A DNA stretch of 64,000 nt from JAVBLU01 sp031553225. GTDB taxonomy: Bacteria > Bacillota > Clostridia > Christensenellales > UBA1750. The position numbers and the translations under genes are program-made. Of this stretch, positions 33,516 through 41,564 are shown in pieces. A model generated the notes under the pieces. The model saw nothing but the letters and a program-made list of their open reading frames with translations. It searched no databases and had not been told where the DNA came from. Numbering within the stretch: position 1 is the first letter of the stretch; each line of letters opens with the position of its first letter. The stretch spans positions 124,001 to 188,000 of the forward strand of contig JAVBLU010000020.1 of the NCBI GenBank assembly GCA_031553225.1, read 5' to 3'.

Positions 33516-35024
33516 CTAGCGCTTGGGCGGCCTGCGCAGGAAGGAAGGCACGTCGGGTTTGTATCCACCGCGCACCGGCTCCTGGGGCTCGGGGGAGCGC
33601 TGGGTGGTGACACCCTCGTCCGCGTCGCCCGCGTACTCCTCGATGAGCTCCTCCACCTGCGACTGGGGCGGCTCGGCGTATGCGCGCTCATCGCGCACGG
33701 GCTGCGTGCGGCCGGTATTGCGCGCAAAGTCGGGCGTACGCTCCACGGGGCGCTGCTGCTGGGCGTAGCCGTCGCGCGCGGGCAGGCGAACGTCCGCGCG
33801 GTTATCGTCGCGCGGGTAGAGCGTCTCATCGCGCGGGATGCGCGTGGGCGTGGGCGCATAGTTGGGGGTCGGAGCAGGCGCATAGCCGCCGGACGAGCGG
33901 GCGGGCGCGGGTGCGCCGCGGGATGAGCGGCCGGCGGATGTATCGATGATGGGCACCCACTCCTCGCGCTGGGGCACGGGAGGCGGGGCGGGCGCAGGAG
34001 CGGGCGCGGGCGCGGCCACCTCGTCCTTCTTGGCGACGGTCTCCACGCCGCCGCGCGATACGGTGACGTGGCCGTCGGCGAAGCCGGTTGCAATCACCGT
34101 AATGTGCACCTCGTCGCCCATGCTGTCGTCGATGCTGGCGCCAAAGATGGTGTTGCAGTCCTCGTCGCAGGAGGCCATGATGAAGTTGGCCGCTTCGCCC
34201 ACATCCATCATGTTCAGGCCCGGTCCGCCGGAGATATTGAAGAGCAGCGCGCGCGCGCCCTCGATGGTGGTCTCCAGAAGCGGGGAGGCGATGGCCTGCT
34301 TGGCGGCGTCCATGGTGGCTGAATCGCCGCGGCCGTGGCCGATGCCCATGTGGGCCATGCCGCGCGACTCCATCACGGTGCGCACGTCGGCAAAGTCCAC
34401 GTTCACAAGGCCGGGCACGGTAATCAGATCGGAAATGCCCTGAATGCCCTGACGGAGCACGTCGTCCGCGATGCGGAAGGCATCCACCATGGAGGTCTTT
34501 CGGTCCACCACGTGCAGCAGGCGATCGTTGGGCACGACCACAAGCGTATCCACGCGGGCCTTCAGGTCGTTGATGCCTTTCTCGGCGTTCAGGGCGCGCG
34601 TGCGGCCCTCAAACTGGAAGGGCTTGGAGACGACGCCGATGACCAAAATGCCCAGATCACGCGCCACTTCGGCCACGATGGGCGCTGCGCCGGTGCCCGT
34701 TCCGCCGCCCATTCCTGCGGTAACAAACACCAGGTCCGCGCCCTTGAGCACGCCGGCGATGTCCTCGCGGCTTTCTTCGGCAGCCTTGTTGCCCACTTCC
34801 GGCCGGGCACCCGCGCCCAGACCCTTGGTGAGCTTCTCGCCGATTTGCAGCTTGATGTTCGCCTTGGACAGCACCAGCGCCTGCCGATCCGTGTTGATGG
34901 CGATGAAGTCCACGCCGCGCAGGCCGTACTCCACCATGCGGTTAACGGCATTGTTGCCTGCGCCGCCCACGCCCACGACCTTGATCTGTGCGCCCTGGTT
35001 TTGGTCCATATCCAGTTCCAGCAC
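33516..35024 (-). CDS. ftsZ: Cell division protein FtsZ
   Basis: Tubulin-like GTPase forming the division ring, 502 residues, longer than the usual 350-400. The GTPase domain has GVGGAGNNAVNRM, the tubulin signature GGGTGTG (residues 106-112) and NTDRQAL. The polymerising T7 loop lies in NVDFADVRTVM. After about residue 330 comes an unusually long low-complexity linker rich in Pro, Ala, Arg and Gln (about 150 residues), ending in the conserved tail DVPSFLRR that binds FtsA. The GTG start at 35024 has AGGAGG 7 bases before it. ftsA lies 89 bases upstream on the same strand. Confidence 0.98.
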   Translation of the reverse strand: MLELDMDQNQGAQIKVVGVGGAGNNAVNRMVEYGLRGVDFIAINTDRQALVLSKANIKLQIGEKLTKGLGAGARPEVGNKAAEESREDIAGVLKGADLVFVTAGMGGGTGTGAAPIVAEVARDLGILVIGVVSKPFQFEGRTRALNAEKGINDLKARVDTLVVVPNDRLLHVVDRKTSMVDAFRIADDVLRQGIQGISDLITVPGLVNVDFADVRTVMESRGMAHMGIGHGRGDSATMDAAKQAIASPLLETTIEGARALLFNISGGPGLNMMDVGEAANFIMASCDEDCNTIFGASIDDSMGDEVHITVIATGFADGHVTVSRGGVETVAKKDEVAAPAPAPAPAPPPVPQREEWVPIIDTSAGRSSRGAPAPARSSGGYAPAPTPNYAPTPTRIPRDETLYPRDDNRADVRLPARDGYAQQQRPVERTPDFARNTGRTQPVRDERAYAEPPQSQVEELIEEYAGDADEGVTTQRSPEPQEPVRGGYKPDVPSFLRRPPKR

Positions 35025-35113
35025 TGTCCATCCTCCTTACAGCGTCGGGAAGCCTATTTGATGCCGGCTCGCCAGCCGGCCGCGAAAACCGCTAAAGACG
35101 ATAGGGTTGCCTG

Positions 35114-36310
35114 CTACTGCGTGCGGGTAAAAAAATCGCGCAGAAAGGAAACGGCGCGTGCGATGGGGGAGGCGCTGTCCTCCTGCGCCTGCGCGATGGA
35201 TTCAAAGCACAAATCCATCAGCCCGAGCGAAGAGGTGTACATAGGGCTGTTCAGCTTGGTGGCGCGGGGCAGAGGCGCCTTGATGGAGCGGTTGACGGCC
35301 GTGGAGAGGTACTCGCGCATGCCGCGCACAGGCGCAAGGCCGCCGCCCGTCATGTAGATGCTCGCGCGGGCAGGCAGGTTGACGGACGGATCGCTGAGCA
35401 CTTCCTGCACCATGTCCGCCATTTCGTCCACGCGGGGGATCACAATGTCCATAATCTGCGCGCGGGGAAAATTGATTGTCTCGCCCGAATCGTTGACGAT
35501 GTCCAATGTGCCCTGCATGTAGCCCGGCCCGAATACAAGCTTGCGTTTTACCTGCTCGGCGATGTCCATGGTTAGCTCCAGGCCGTATGCCAGGTCGGCG
35601 GTAATGTGGCCGCCGCCGATGGGGAGAACCTCGTGGTAGATAAAGGCGTCGCCCTCCACCACCATCACCTCGGTGGTCAGATACCCAACGTCCAGAAGCA
35701 CGGCGGTCTTATCGCGCTCCTCGGGCGGCAGAAGCATAAGCGCCTCGCCCAGAGAGGAGCTGAGGAAACCGCGCACCTCCAGCTGCAGATCCTGCAGCCG
35801 CTCGCCGATGTCGGACATAAACTGCGTGTCCGCGGCGATAAAGGCGGCCATACAGCGCAGCATGGTGCCTTTCAGGCCGATGGGCTCCATGGTGCGGCGT
35901 TCGTCCACGGCAAACCAAGCGGGGCTACGGTGGATGACCTCGCCGCCCGTGGGCACCGAGCACGCCATGGCCGAGGCCATCAGCTGGTCCACGTCGTCGG
36001 CGGAAATGCGGCGGTGCACATTCTTTAAATCCACGGAGACCTCGTTGAGGACCACGCGGATGAACTCGCCCGGGATGCCGACAAACAGATCGGTAATCTT
36101 GCGGTGAGAGGCGTTCTCCGCATCCTGAATGCTGCGGCGAATGGCGGCCTCCAACTGGTCGGGGTTGTTCCAGCGTCCGCCCATAAAGCCGTCGTAGGGC
36201 ACGATGCCCGAGCCAAGGATGTCGCACGGAACGCCGCTGCCGCCCTCACCGATCAGCGTTACGATCTTGGAGGTGCCAAAGTCAATGGCAGCGGCCGTTT
36301 GTTTCATCAT
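35114..36310 (-). CDS. ftsA: Cell division protein FtsA
   Basis: Actin-like membrane anchor for FtsZ, 398 residues. The phosphate-1 loop is AAIDFGTSKIVTLIGE. An SHS2-type 1C domain follows (about residues 80-165). VLLDVGYLTTEVMVVEGD is phosphate 2 and MTGGGLAPVRGMREYL the adenosine motif. The C-terminal AVSFLRDFFTRTQ is the amphipathic membrane-targeting helix. The ATG at 36310 follows GGAGGTT; a second ATG at 36307 is equally possible. It has its own promoter (36367-36395) and precedes ftsZ, away from any visible mur/fts cluster. Confidence 0.95.
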   Translation of the reverse strand: MMKQTAAAIDFGTSKIVTLIGEGGSGVPCDILGSGIVPYDGFMGGRWNNPDQLEAAIRRSIQDAENASHRKITDLFVGIPGEFIRVVLNEVSVDLKNVHRRISADDVDQLMASAMACSVPTGGEVIHRSPAWFAVDERRTMEPIGLKGTMLRCMAAFIAADTQFMSDIGERLQDLQLEVRGFLSSSLGEALMLLPPEERDKTAVLLDVGYLTTEVMVVEGDAFIYHEVLPIGGGHITADLAYGLELTMDIAEQVKRKLVFGPGYMQGTLDIVNDSGETINFPRAQIMDIVIPRVDEMADMVQEVLSDPSVNLPARASIYMTGGGLAPVRGMREYLSTAVNRSIKAPLPRATKLNSPMYTSSLGLMDLCFESIAQAQEDSASPIARAVSFLRDFFTRTQ

Positions 36311-36366
36311 GGCTGAACCTCCATTTTAGAATGGGAACGCAAAGCGGCGATGGCCTTCAATGAGAC

Positions 36367-36395
36367 ATTATAACCCGAATTGGGCGACATGAAAA
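36367..36395 (-). promoter_or_regulatory. Promoter of ftsA-ftsZ
   Basis: The minus strand reads TTTTCA (36390-36395), 17 bases, then TATAAT (36367-36372). The start would be near 36360, leaving a 5' leader of about 50 bases before ftsA. Confidence 0.65.
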
Positions 36396-36426
36396 GCGTT
36401 CCTCCGATAAAATGACATGATTCTGG

Positions 36427-36930
36427 CTATTCTGCATAGCTTTGCATCAAATGGAGGTATTCGGCAACGCCGCGGCGGATCATTTCGCGCTCTTCAGGGC
36501 GCAAATCGCGCACCACTTTGGCGGGCGTACCCATAACCACCTTGCCGGAGGGAACGCGCATGCCGGGCGGAACAAGAGAGCCCGCGCCCACGATGGCGTC
36601 GCCTTCCACCACCGCGCCGTCCAGCACGATGGCGCCCATGCCGATGAGGGAAAAATTCCCTACCGTGCAGGAGTGAAGGACTGCGCCATGACCGAGCGTC
36701 ACGTCATTTCCCAGGGTTAGCGGCATGTCGTGCGAGGTGTGCAGCAGGCACCCGTCCTGAACGGACGTGCGCGCGCCGACAACGATGGGGGCGATGTCTC
36801 CGCGCAGCACCGCGCCTGGCCAAACGCTCGCCTCCTCGCCCAGCGTCACGTCTCCGATCAGCGTAGCGCGCTCATGCACGTAGGCGGAGCGGGCAATCTT
36901 TGGACAAACCGATTCATAGTTCTGTATCAA
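36427..36930 (-). CDS. Gamma carbonic anhydrase-like hexapeptide protein
   Basis: Left-handed beta-helix protein of the gamma carbonic anhydrase/YrdA/PaaY family, 167 residues. Hexapeptide turns run from ATLIGDVTLGEEASVWPGAVL to about residue 130. The zinc-site histidines are visible in LLHTSHDMP and TLGHGAVLHSC. A C-terminal helix follows. The only well-placed start is TTG at 36930, with AAGGAG 9 bases before it; upstream in-frame codons lie inside scfB. The gene follows scfB by 32 bases, so it is probably cotranscribed with the SCIFF genes. Activity is uncertain because many bacterial members lack carbonic anhydrase activity. Confidence 0.9.
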   Translation of the reverse strand: MIQNYESVCPKIARSAYVHERATLIGDVTLGEEASVWPGAVLRGDIAPIVVGARTSVQDGCLLHTSHDMPLTLGNDVTLGHGAVLHSCTVGNFSLIGMGAIVLDGAVVEGDAIVGAGSLVPPGMRVPSGKVVMGTPAKVVRDLRPEEREMIRRGVAEYLHLMQSYAE

Positions 36931-36962
36931 CGCTGCATTCTCCTTCCATAATATACAATTCT

Positions 36963-38303
36963 TCAGTCGCACGCCGAGAGGGCAATGGCGCATTCCAGGC
37001 GTTTTTTCTCCATGGCGCACTCAAGGGGATACGGCGTGAGCAGTTCGCCGCTGAAGGCCTGAGCGTTGGCGGCGCATCCGCCCGAGCAATGCAGGCGCGC
37101 CCAGCACGAAGCGCAGGCGGGTTTGGCGAATACGTGGCAGGCGGCAAAGCGCGCGATGAGCGCTTCGTCCAGCACGCCGTTTGACACATGCCCCAGGCGG
37201 AAACCTTCCCGGCCCACGAACTGATGACACGGAAACACGTCGCCTTCAGGCGTTACCGCGATATATTCATGCCCGGCCCCGCATCCGCTCAGACGTTTTT
37301 TGATGCAGGGTCCATTTTCCAGATCGATCATGAAGTGAAAAAACGTGGCCGGCCGGCCTTCCTTGCGCCGCTGAAGAAGGGCGCTCGCCAGGATTTCGTA
37401 CTGCGCAAGGATGTCCGGCAGATGCTCCTCGTGCAAGGACAGAGGCGAGGCGGCGGGAAGCACGACCGGTTCCACGGAGATCTGCGTGAATCCCTCGTCG
37501 TGCAGGTGCAGCACGTCGGAGGCAAAGTCGAGGTTCCTGCGCGTAAACGTGCCGCGCACGTACCACGATTTGCCGCCTCGTCCCTCCACCAATTGCTTGA
37601 AGAGAGGGAGGACGGCATCGTAGCTGCCCAGCCCGCCGGCCGTGGGGCGCATGGCGTCGTGCACCTCGCGGCGGCCGTCGATGGAGAGCACCACGTTGTC
37701 CATCTCCTCGTTCAAAAAGCGGATGATGGGCTGCGTGAGGTGCGTGCCGTTCGTGGTGAGGGTGAAGCTTACGCGCTTGCCGTTTTCCTGTTCACGGCGG
37801 CGAGCGAAGGCCACAAGGCGCTGGACGACATCGAAGTTGAGCAGCGGCTCGCCGCCGAAAAAATCCACCTCAAGAGCCTCGCGGCCGCCCGAGCGCGCGT
37901 ACAGAAGTTCCAGCGCGGCAACGCCCGTCTCGTAGGGCATCAGGCCGCGCGGGCCGTGAAACCCGCCCGTTCCGGCAAAGCAGTAGCGGCAGCGCAGGTC
38001 GCAGTCGTGCGCGACGTGCAGACACATCGCCTTCAGCGGGCCGCCGGCCTCGGGCGCGAAGCCGCTGTAATCGTGGCTGGTGAACAGTGCGCCCTGGGTC
38101 GTTAATGCCTCGATCTCCGCCAGGATGTCGCGCGCGTCTTGCCCGCCGTAAGCGCGGGCAAGCGTCTGCTCCGCCTGCGCGGGCGACGCGCCCCCTTGCA
38201 GAAGGGTGAGCGCGTCAAAGGAGAGCTCATCCAGCAGATGGACGGCCCCTGAATCGGTGTCCAGCGCGAAACGGCGTTTCAGGGCCGTGAAGAGGTGCAG
38301 CAT
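36963..38303 (-). CDS. scfB: SCIFF peptide radical SAM maturase
   Basis: Radical SAM/SPASM enzyme that forms thioether cross-links in the SCIFF peptide, 446 residues. It has an N-terminal peptide-binding region (about residues 1-85), the SAM-cluster motif CDLRCRYC in LHVAHDCDLRCRYCFAG and GGEPLLNFDVV. The C-terminal SPASM-type cysteines include CGAGHEYIAV, VFPCHQFVG and CASCWARLHCSGGC for auxiliary clusters. The length matches the family (about 450). The precursor gene lies 84 bases upstream, separated by a terminator. The starting ATG (38303) has a weak AAGGA site. The gene pair is nearly universal in Clostridia (family knowledge). Confidence 0.95.
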   Translation of the reverse strand: MLHLFTALKRRFALDTDSGAVHLLDELSFDALTLLQGGASPAQAEQTLARAYGGQDARDILAEIEALTTQGALFTSHDYSGFAPEAGGPLKAMCLHVAHDCDLRCRYCFAGTGGFHGPRGLMPYETGVAALELLYARSGGREALEVDFFGGEPLLNFDVVQRLVAFARRREQENGKRVSFTLTTNGTHLTQPIIRFLNEEMDNVVLSIDGRREVHDAMRPTAGGLGSYDAVLPLFKQLVEGRGGKSWYVRGTFTRRNLDFASDVLHLHDEGFTQISVEPVVLPAASPLSLHEEHLPDILAQYEILASALLQRRKEGRPATFFHFMIDLENGPCIKKRLSGCGAGHEYIAVTPEGDVFPCHQFVGREGFRLGHVSNGVLDEALIARFAACHVFAKPACASCWARLHCSGGCAANAQAFSGELLTPYPLECAMEKKRLECAIALSACD

Positions 38304-38336
38304 TCAATCGTCCTTATCATCTTCCGCGAGAACGCG

Positions 38337-38363
38337 AAAAAAGCGGTGCATGTCCGCTTTTTT
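38337..38363 (-). terminator. Attenuating terminator between scfA and scfB
   Basis: A 10-base-pair perfect hairpin of six A-T pairs plus four GC pairs (38337-38346 with 38354-38363) and a 7-base loop has T tracts on both strands. On the minus strand it lies 24 bases past the scfA stop. Partial read-through would make much more peptide mRNA than maturase mRNA. Confidence 0.85.
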
Positions 38364-38387
38364 CAGCCTCGTTCTCTTGGCGGAAGG

Positions 38388-38534
38388 TTATTTCTTTTCG
38401 TTTTTGCAGCTTTGGTTGGCCACCGTGCAGCTCGTCTTGCAGGCGCTCTGGCAGGAGGCCTGGCAGTTGCCACAGCCGGCATGCGCGGCGGTCTTGCTGA
38501 TGCAGGGCTTTTGCACAGTGAGGATATGCTTCAT
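38388..38534 (-). CDS. scfA: SCIFF precursor peptide (six cysteines in forty-five residues)
   Basis: Ribosomally made peptide of 48 residues, substrate of the ScfB maturase encoded next. Translated by hand, it starts MKHILTV and ends NQSCKNEKK, with cysteines at 11, 21, 24, 28, 32, 36 and 43. The last six, in the pattern CxxCxxxCxxxCxxxCxxxxxxC with CQSACKTSCTV inside, are the SCIFF signature; Cys11 is an extra seventh. AAGGAGA lies 9 bases before the ATG. Its biological role is not established. It is easily missed by gene finders because of its length. Confidence 0.96.
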   Translation of the reverse strand: MKHILTVQKPCISKTAAHAGCGNCQASCQSACKTSCTVANQSCKNEKK

Positions 38535-38582
38535 AACGTTCTGTCTCCTTCAACATCGCGCAGCGCGCGCAGCTTTCGGAAC

Positions 38583-38612
38583 ATTATAACCGATTGCGCC
38601 CGCACATGGCAA
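38583..38612 (-). promoter_or_regulatory. Promoter of scfA
   Basis: The minus strand reads TTGCCA (38607-38612), an 18-base spacer, then TATAAT (38583-38588). The start would be near 38576. It overlaps the opposing GH127 promoter. Confidence 0.7.
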
Positions 38613-38622
38613 GCACTATAAT
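38594..38622 (+). promoter_or_regulatory. Promoter of the GH127 gene
   Basis: TTGCGC (38594-38599), a 17-base spacer and TATAAT (38617-38622). The start falls near 38629, giving a very short leader. It overlaps the scfA promoter face to face. Confidence 0.7.
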
Positions 38623-38642
38623 GACTGTAGGAGGCGATTTCC

Positions 38643-40523
38643 ATGAAAAGCTGGCAAATGCCGCCGCTTGCGGCCGTATCCGTGTCCGACGGGCTGATGG
38701 CTGAGAAGCAGGCCCTCGTGCGTGACGTGGTGGTACCCTACCAGTGGGAAGCCCTCAACGACCGAGTGCCGGGCGCGCTGCCCAGCGGCGCGGTGTCTAA
38801 CTTCTACAAGGCGGCCGGCCTGCTGCCCGGCGAACATATCGGATTTGTGTTTCAGGACAGCGACGTGGGCAAGTGGATGGAGGCGGTCGGCTACCTTCTG
38901 GCCGTTCGGCGCGACGAGAGGCTGGAGCGTCTGGTGGACGACATCGCCCGGGTGATGGCGAAGGCGCAGCAGCCGGACGGCTACCTGAACACATACTTCA
39001 TCATGAAAGCGCCGGACAAGAAATGGTCGAACTTGCAGGACCAGCACGAGCTGTACACGGCAGGCCACTTGTTGGAGGGAGCGATCGCCTACTATGAGGC
39101 CACGGGCAAGCGCGTCGCGCTTGACGTGATGATCCGCTTCGCGGACCTGATTGTTAAAAAGTTTGGCCCTGGCCCAGGGCAGGCGCGCGGCGTGCCCGGA
39201 CACGAGGAGATTGAGCTTGCGCTGGTGAAACTGTATCGCGTTACGGGCGAGCGCAAGTATCTCGATCTGGCGGCGTTTTTCATCAATGAGCGCGGCGCGA
39301 AGCCGAACTACTTCGATGTCGAGCGCGAGAAGCGCGACCCGGGCGGCAAACCCTGGTATTTTAGGGAGGGATTCCCCAACCACGAGTACAACCAAAGCCA
39401 TCTGCCCGTTCGGCGGCAGAAGGATGCGGTGGGCCACAGCGTGCGCGCCATGTACCTGTACTGCGGTATGGCCGACGTGGCGGCCGAGACGGGGGACGAA
39501 GAGCTTCTGGCCGCTTGCAGCACGCTGTTTGACAGCGTGGCCGAGCGCCAGATGTACATCACGGGCGGTGTCGGGCAGACCAAGCACGGCGAGGCGTTCA
39601 CCTTTGACGATCATTTGCCCGGCGATTACGCTTACACCGAGACCTGCGCCTCCATCGGCCTGTGCCTGTTCGCGCAGCGCATGCTGCTGCTCACCGCAGA
39701 CGGACGCTACGCGGACGCGTACGAGCGGGCTCTTTATAACGGCGTGCTCTCTGGCGTTTCTCAGGACGGGCGGCTGTACTTCTATAGCAATCCCCTGGAG
39801 GTGTGGCCGCAGAACGTGCGGCGCAACATGGACCTGGACCGCATCGACGTGCAGCGCAGGCCCTGGCTTGGCTGCGCTTGCTGCCCGCCAAACCTTGCGC
39901 GGTTCATCGCCTCCATGGGGCAGGCGGTGTACGCCTTGGACGGGCAGGGTCTGGCCGTAAACCAATACGTAGCCGGCCGCCTTGCGACGGATGCCTTGAC
40001 CGTGCGCATGGACACCGACTACCCGTGGGACGGCGAGGTGACGCTCACGCTTGAGCGAGGGACCCTGCCCTTTGTGCGTCTGCGCAAGCCCGCCTGGTGC
40101 GACAGCCTGAGCGCCTCCGCGCCCTATAGCGAGGACGGGCGCGGCTACATCGTCTTTTCCGGGGCGCTTGCGGCGGGGGACAGCCTGCGCGTGGTTTTTG
40201 ACATGCCGCCCCGCCGCGTATACGCGCGGCCAAGCGTGCGCGCGTGCAACGGGCGCGTGGCCGTGCAGCGCGGCCCGGTGGTGTACTGCGCCGAGGAGGC
40301 GGACAACGGCCCGGGCCTTAACTGCATCGTCTTGCCCAAGAACGCTGACCTGCAGGTGAAGGAGCGGCGCATTTATGCCCAGGCGCTGCGTGAGGAGCCG
40401 GACGGCCCGCTGTACGGCTTTGCCGCGCCGCGGACCGCGCCCGCGCAGCTGACGCTCATCCCATATTACAGCTGGGCGAACCGCACGCCCGGCGAGATGC
40501 TCGTATGGCTGCGCGAAAAATAA
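38643..40523 (+). CDS. Glycoside hydrolase family 127 beta-L-arabinofuranosidase-like
   Basis: Cytoplasmic GH127 enzyme, 626 residues. HypBA1 of Bifidobacterium uses a zinc-bound cysteine nucleophile. The matching residues are all here: Glu333 and Cys335 in YTETCASIG, and Cys413-Cys414 in GCACCPPN, equivalent to Glu338, Cys340, Cys417 and Cys418 of HypBA1. The (alpha/alpha)6 barrel covers about residues 1-430, with QDQHELYTAGHL and PGHEEIELAL. Beta domains finish the protein. It probably removes terminal L-arabinofuranose from plant or glycoprotein glycans. The ATG at 38643 follows AGGAGG. A MerR-type regulator follows on the same strand but has its own promoter. Confidence 0.94.
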   Translation: MKSWQMPPLAAVSVSDGLMAEKQALVRDVVVPYQWEALNDRVPGALPSGAVSNFYKAAGLLPGEHIGFVFQDSDVGKWMEAVGYLLAVRRDERLERLVDDIARVMAKAQQPDGYLNTYFIMKAPDKKWSNLQDQHELYTAGHLLEGAIAYYEATGKRVALDVMIRFADLIVKKFGPGPGQARGVPGHEEIELALVKLYRVTGERKYLDLAAFFINERGAKPNYFDVEREKRDPGGKPWYFREGFPNHEYNQSHLPVRRQKDAVGHSVRAMYLYCGMADVAAETGDEELLAACSTLFDSVAERQMYITGGVGQTKHGEAFTFDDHLPGDYAYTETCASIGLCLFAQRMLLLTADGRYADAYERALYNGVLSGVSQDGRLYFYSNPLEVWPQNVRRNMDLDRIDVQRRPWLGCACCPPNLARFIASMGQAVYALDGQGLAVNQYVAGRLATDALTVRMDTDYPWDGEVTLTLERGTLPFVRLRKPAWCDSLSASAPYSEDGRGYIVFSGALAAGDSLRVVFDMPPRRVYARPSVRACNGRVAVQRGPVVYCAEEADNGPGLNCIVLPKNADLQVKERRIYAQALREEPDGPLYGFAAPRTAPAQLTLIPYYSWANRTPGEMLVWLREK

Positions 40524-40538
40524 ATGTGTGCGTGGGGG

Positions 40539-40569
40539 TTGACTCTGACGCTGCGTCAGGGTGTAGTCT
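40539..40569 (+). promoter_or_regulatory. MerR-type promoter and operator of the TipA-like regulator
   Basis: TTGACT (40539-40544) and TAGTCT (40564-40569) are separated by 19 bases, longer than optimal, as in MerR-activated promoters. The spacer holds the perfect palindrome CTGACGCTGCGTCAG (40545-40559). The regulator encoded next almost certainly binds it and twists the promoter into an active shape, so it is probably autoregulated. Confidence 0.87.
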
Positions 40570-40590
40570 GGCGCCAGGAGGAAGGCGTGC

Positions 40591-41358
40591 ATGAGGGTTA
40601 CGGAGGTTTCACGCATCTGCGGCGTCAGTGAGCGCACGCTGCGCTATTATGACGGCCTGGGGCTTCTATCGCCCACGCGCACCGGCGCAGGCGGATACCG
40701 CGCGTATGCGCAGGCAGATCTGGAGCGTCTGCAACAGATCCTGTTTCTGCGGGAGATGGGCTTTGCGCTCTCGCGCATCACTCAGATCCTGAAGGACCCG
40801 GGCTTTGACCGCAGGGCCGCGCTGCGCGCGCAGGCCGAGCACATGGACCTACAAGCCGCACGCTTTGGGCGCATGGCCGAACTGGCCCGCCGCACGCTCG
40901 CTTCACTGGAAGGAGGCGTTCCCATGAAGAACGAGGAATTGTTTACCGATTTTGACCTGGCGGCCATGGAGGAACACCAGAACCGCTACGAACAGGAAAC
41001 CCGCGATCGCTGGGGCGACACGCAGGCATACCGCGAGTCCAAGCGCCGTACGTCCGCGTACAGTAAGGAGGACTGGGCTGCGGTGAAGGCGGACTCGGAA
41101 GCGGCGCAGAACGAGCTGTGCGCCTGTTTCCACGCAGGGCTGCCCGTGCAGGACGCCCGCGTGAAAAGTGCCGTGGGCGCCTGCCGCGGGGTTATCACAA
41201 AGTACTTCTATCCCTGCACGCTGCAAATTTTTCGCGGTTTGGGCGCAATGTACGTACAGGACGAACGCTTCGCCAAATACTATGAAAAGCTTGCGCCCGG
41301 CCTTGCGGCGTACTACAGCCGCGCCATTGCCGCGTATTGCGACGAGCAGAGCGAATGA
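40591..41358 (+). CDS. MerR family regulator with TipAS antibiotic-recognition domain
   Basis: Transcription regulator of 255 residues like TipAL and Mta. The winged-helix domain (residues 1-70) opens with MRVTEVSRICGVSERTLRYY and has GYRAYAQADLERLQQI. A dimerisation helix follows. The TipAS domain (about residues 115-255) has FDLAAMEEHQNRYEQETRDRWG and the family-typical YSKEDWAAVKADSEA. The family senses multicyclic peptide antibiotics or other drugs and activates transporters. Here only its own promoter carries the operator. An efflux ABC gene lies at 49.1-50.9 kb but has an ordinary promoter. The ATG at 40591 follows AGGAGG. Confidence 0.93.
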   Translation: MRVTEVSRICGVSERTLRYYDGLGLLSPTRTGAGGYRAYAQADLERLQQILFLREMGFALSRITQILKDPGFDRRAALRAQAEHMDLQAARFGRMAELARRTLASLEGGVPMKNEELFTDFDLAAMEEHQNRYEQETRDRWGDTQAYRESKRRTSAYSKEDWAAVKADSEAAQNELCACFHAGLPVQDARVKSAVGACRGVITKYFYPCTLQIFRGLGAMYVQDERFAKYYEKLAPGLAAYYSRAIAAYCDEQSE

Positions 41359-41511
41359 GTCGTTGCACAGCGGATGGCGGACGATTGGCGTCATGTGCGG
41401 CGCGCACGAAGCAGCCTTGCCCGGACGAGCGTCGTGTTGCCCGCGGGGCGAGGCGGCGCTTCGCAGCCGCACGCCGCTCTTGCGTGCGAGCGCGAAGCCC
41501 AGAGAAATCAT

Positions 41512-41564
41512 CGCTGATCAGAGCGAGAAACCCGCACTGCGCGGGTTTTTCGCTCTGATCAGCG
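41512..41564 (+). terminator. Very long (24-bp) hairpin after the MerR-type gene
   Basis: Arms 41512-41535 and 41541-41564 pair along all 24 bases (one G-U pair) with a 5-base loop. It lies about 150 bases past the MerR stop. A T-rich run (41579-41585) follows 14 bases later. It may be a terminator or a small structured RNA. The stretch 41359-41511 before it holds no supported gene. Confidence 0.6.

Noticed and set aside
33011..34093. A 360-codon minus-strand frame overlapping the ftsZ tail
   Set aside because: It is Arg/Pro/Ser-rich and overlaps the ftsZ linker and the end of the ASKHA gene. It also reads through the terminator at 33250.
38317..38556. A 79-codon minus-strand frame overlapping scfA
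   Set aside because: It is in a different frame from the SCIFF peptide, which matches its family closely, and it runs through the terminator hairpin.
38616..40637. A 673-codon open frame on the minus strand
   Set aside because: It is antisense to the GH127 gene, whose catalytic residues are all conserved. Its protein is His/Val/Arg-rich with no recognisable domain.
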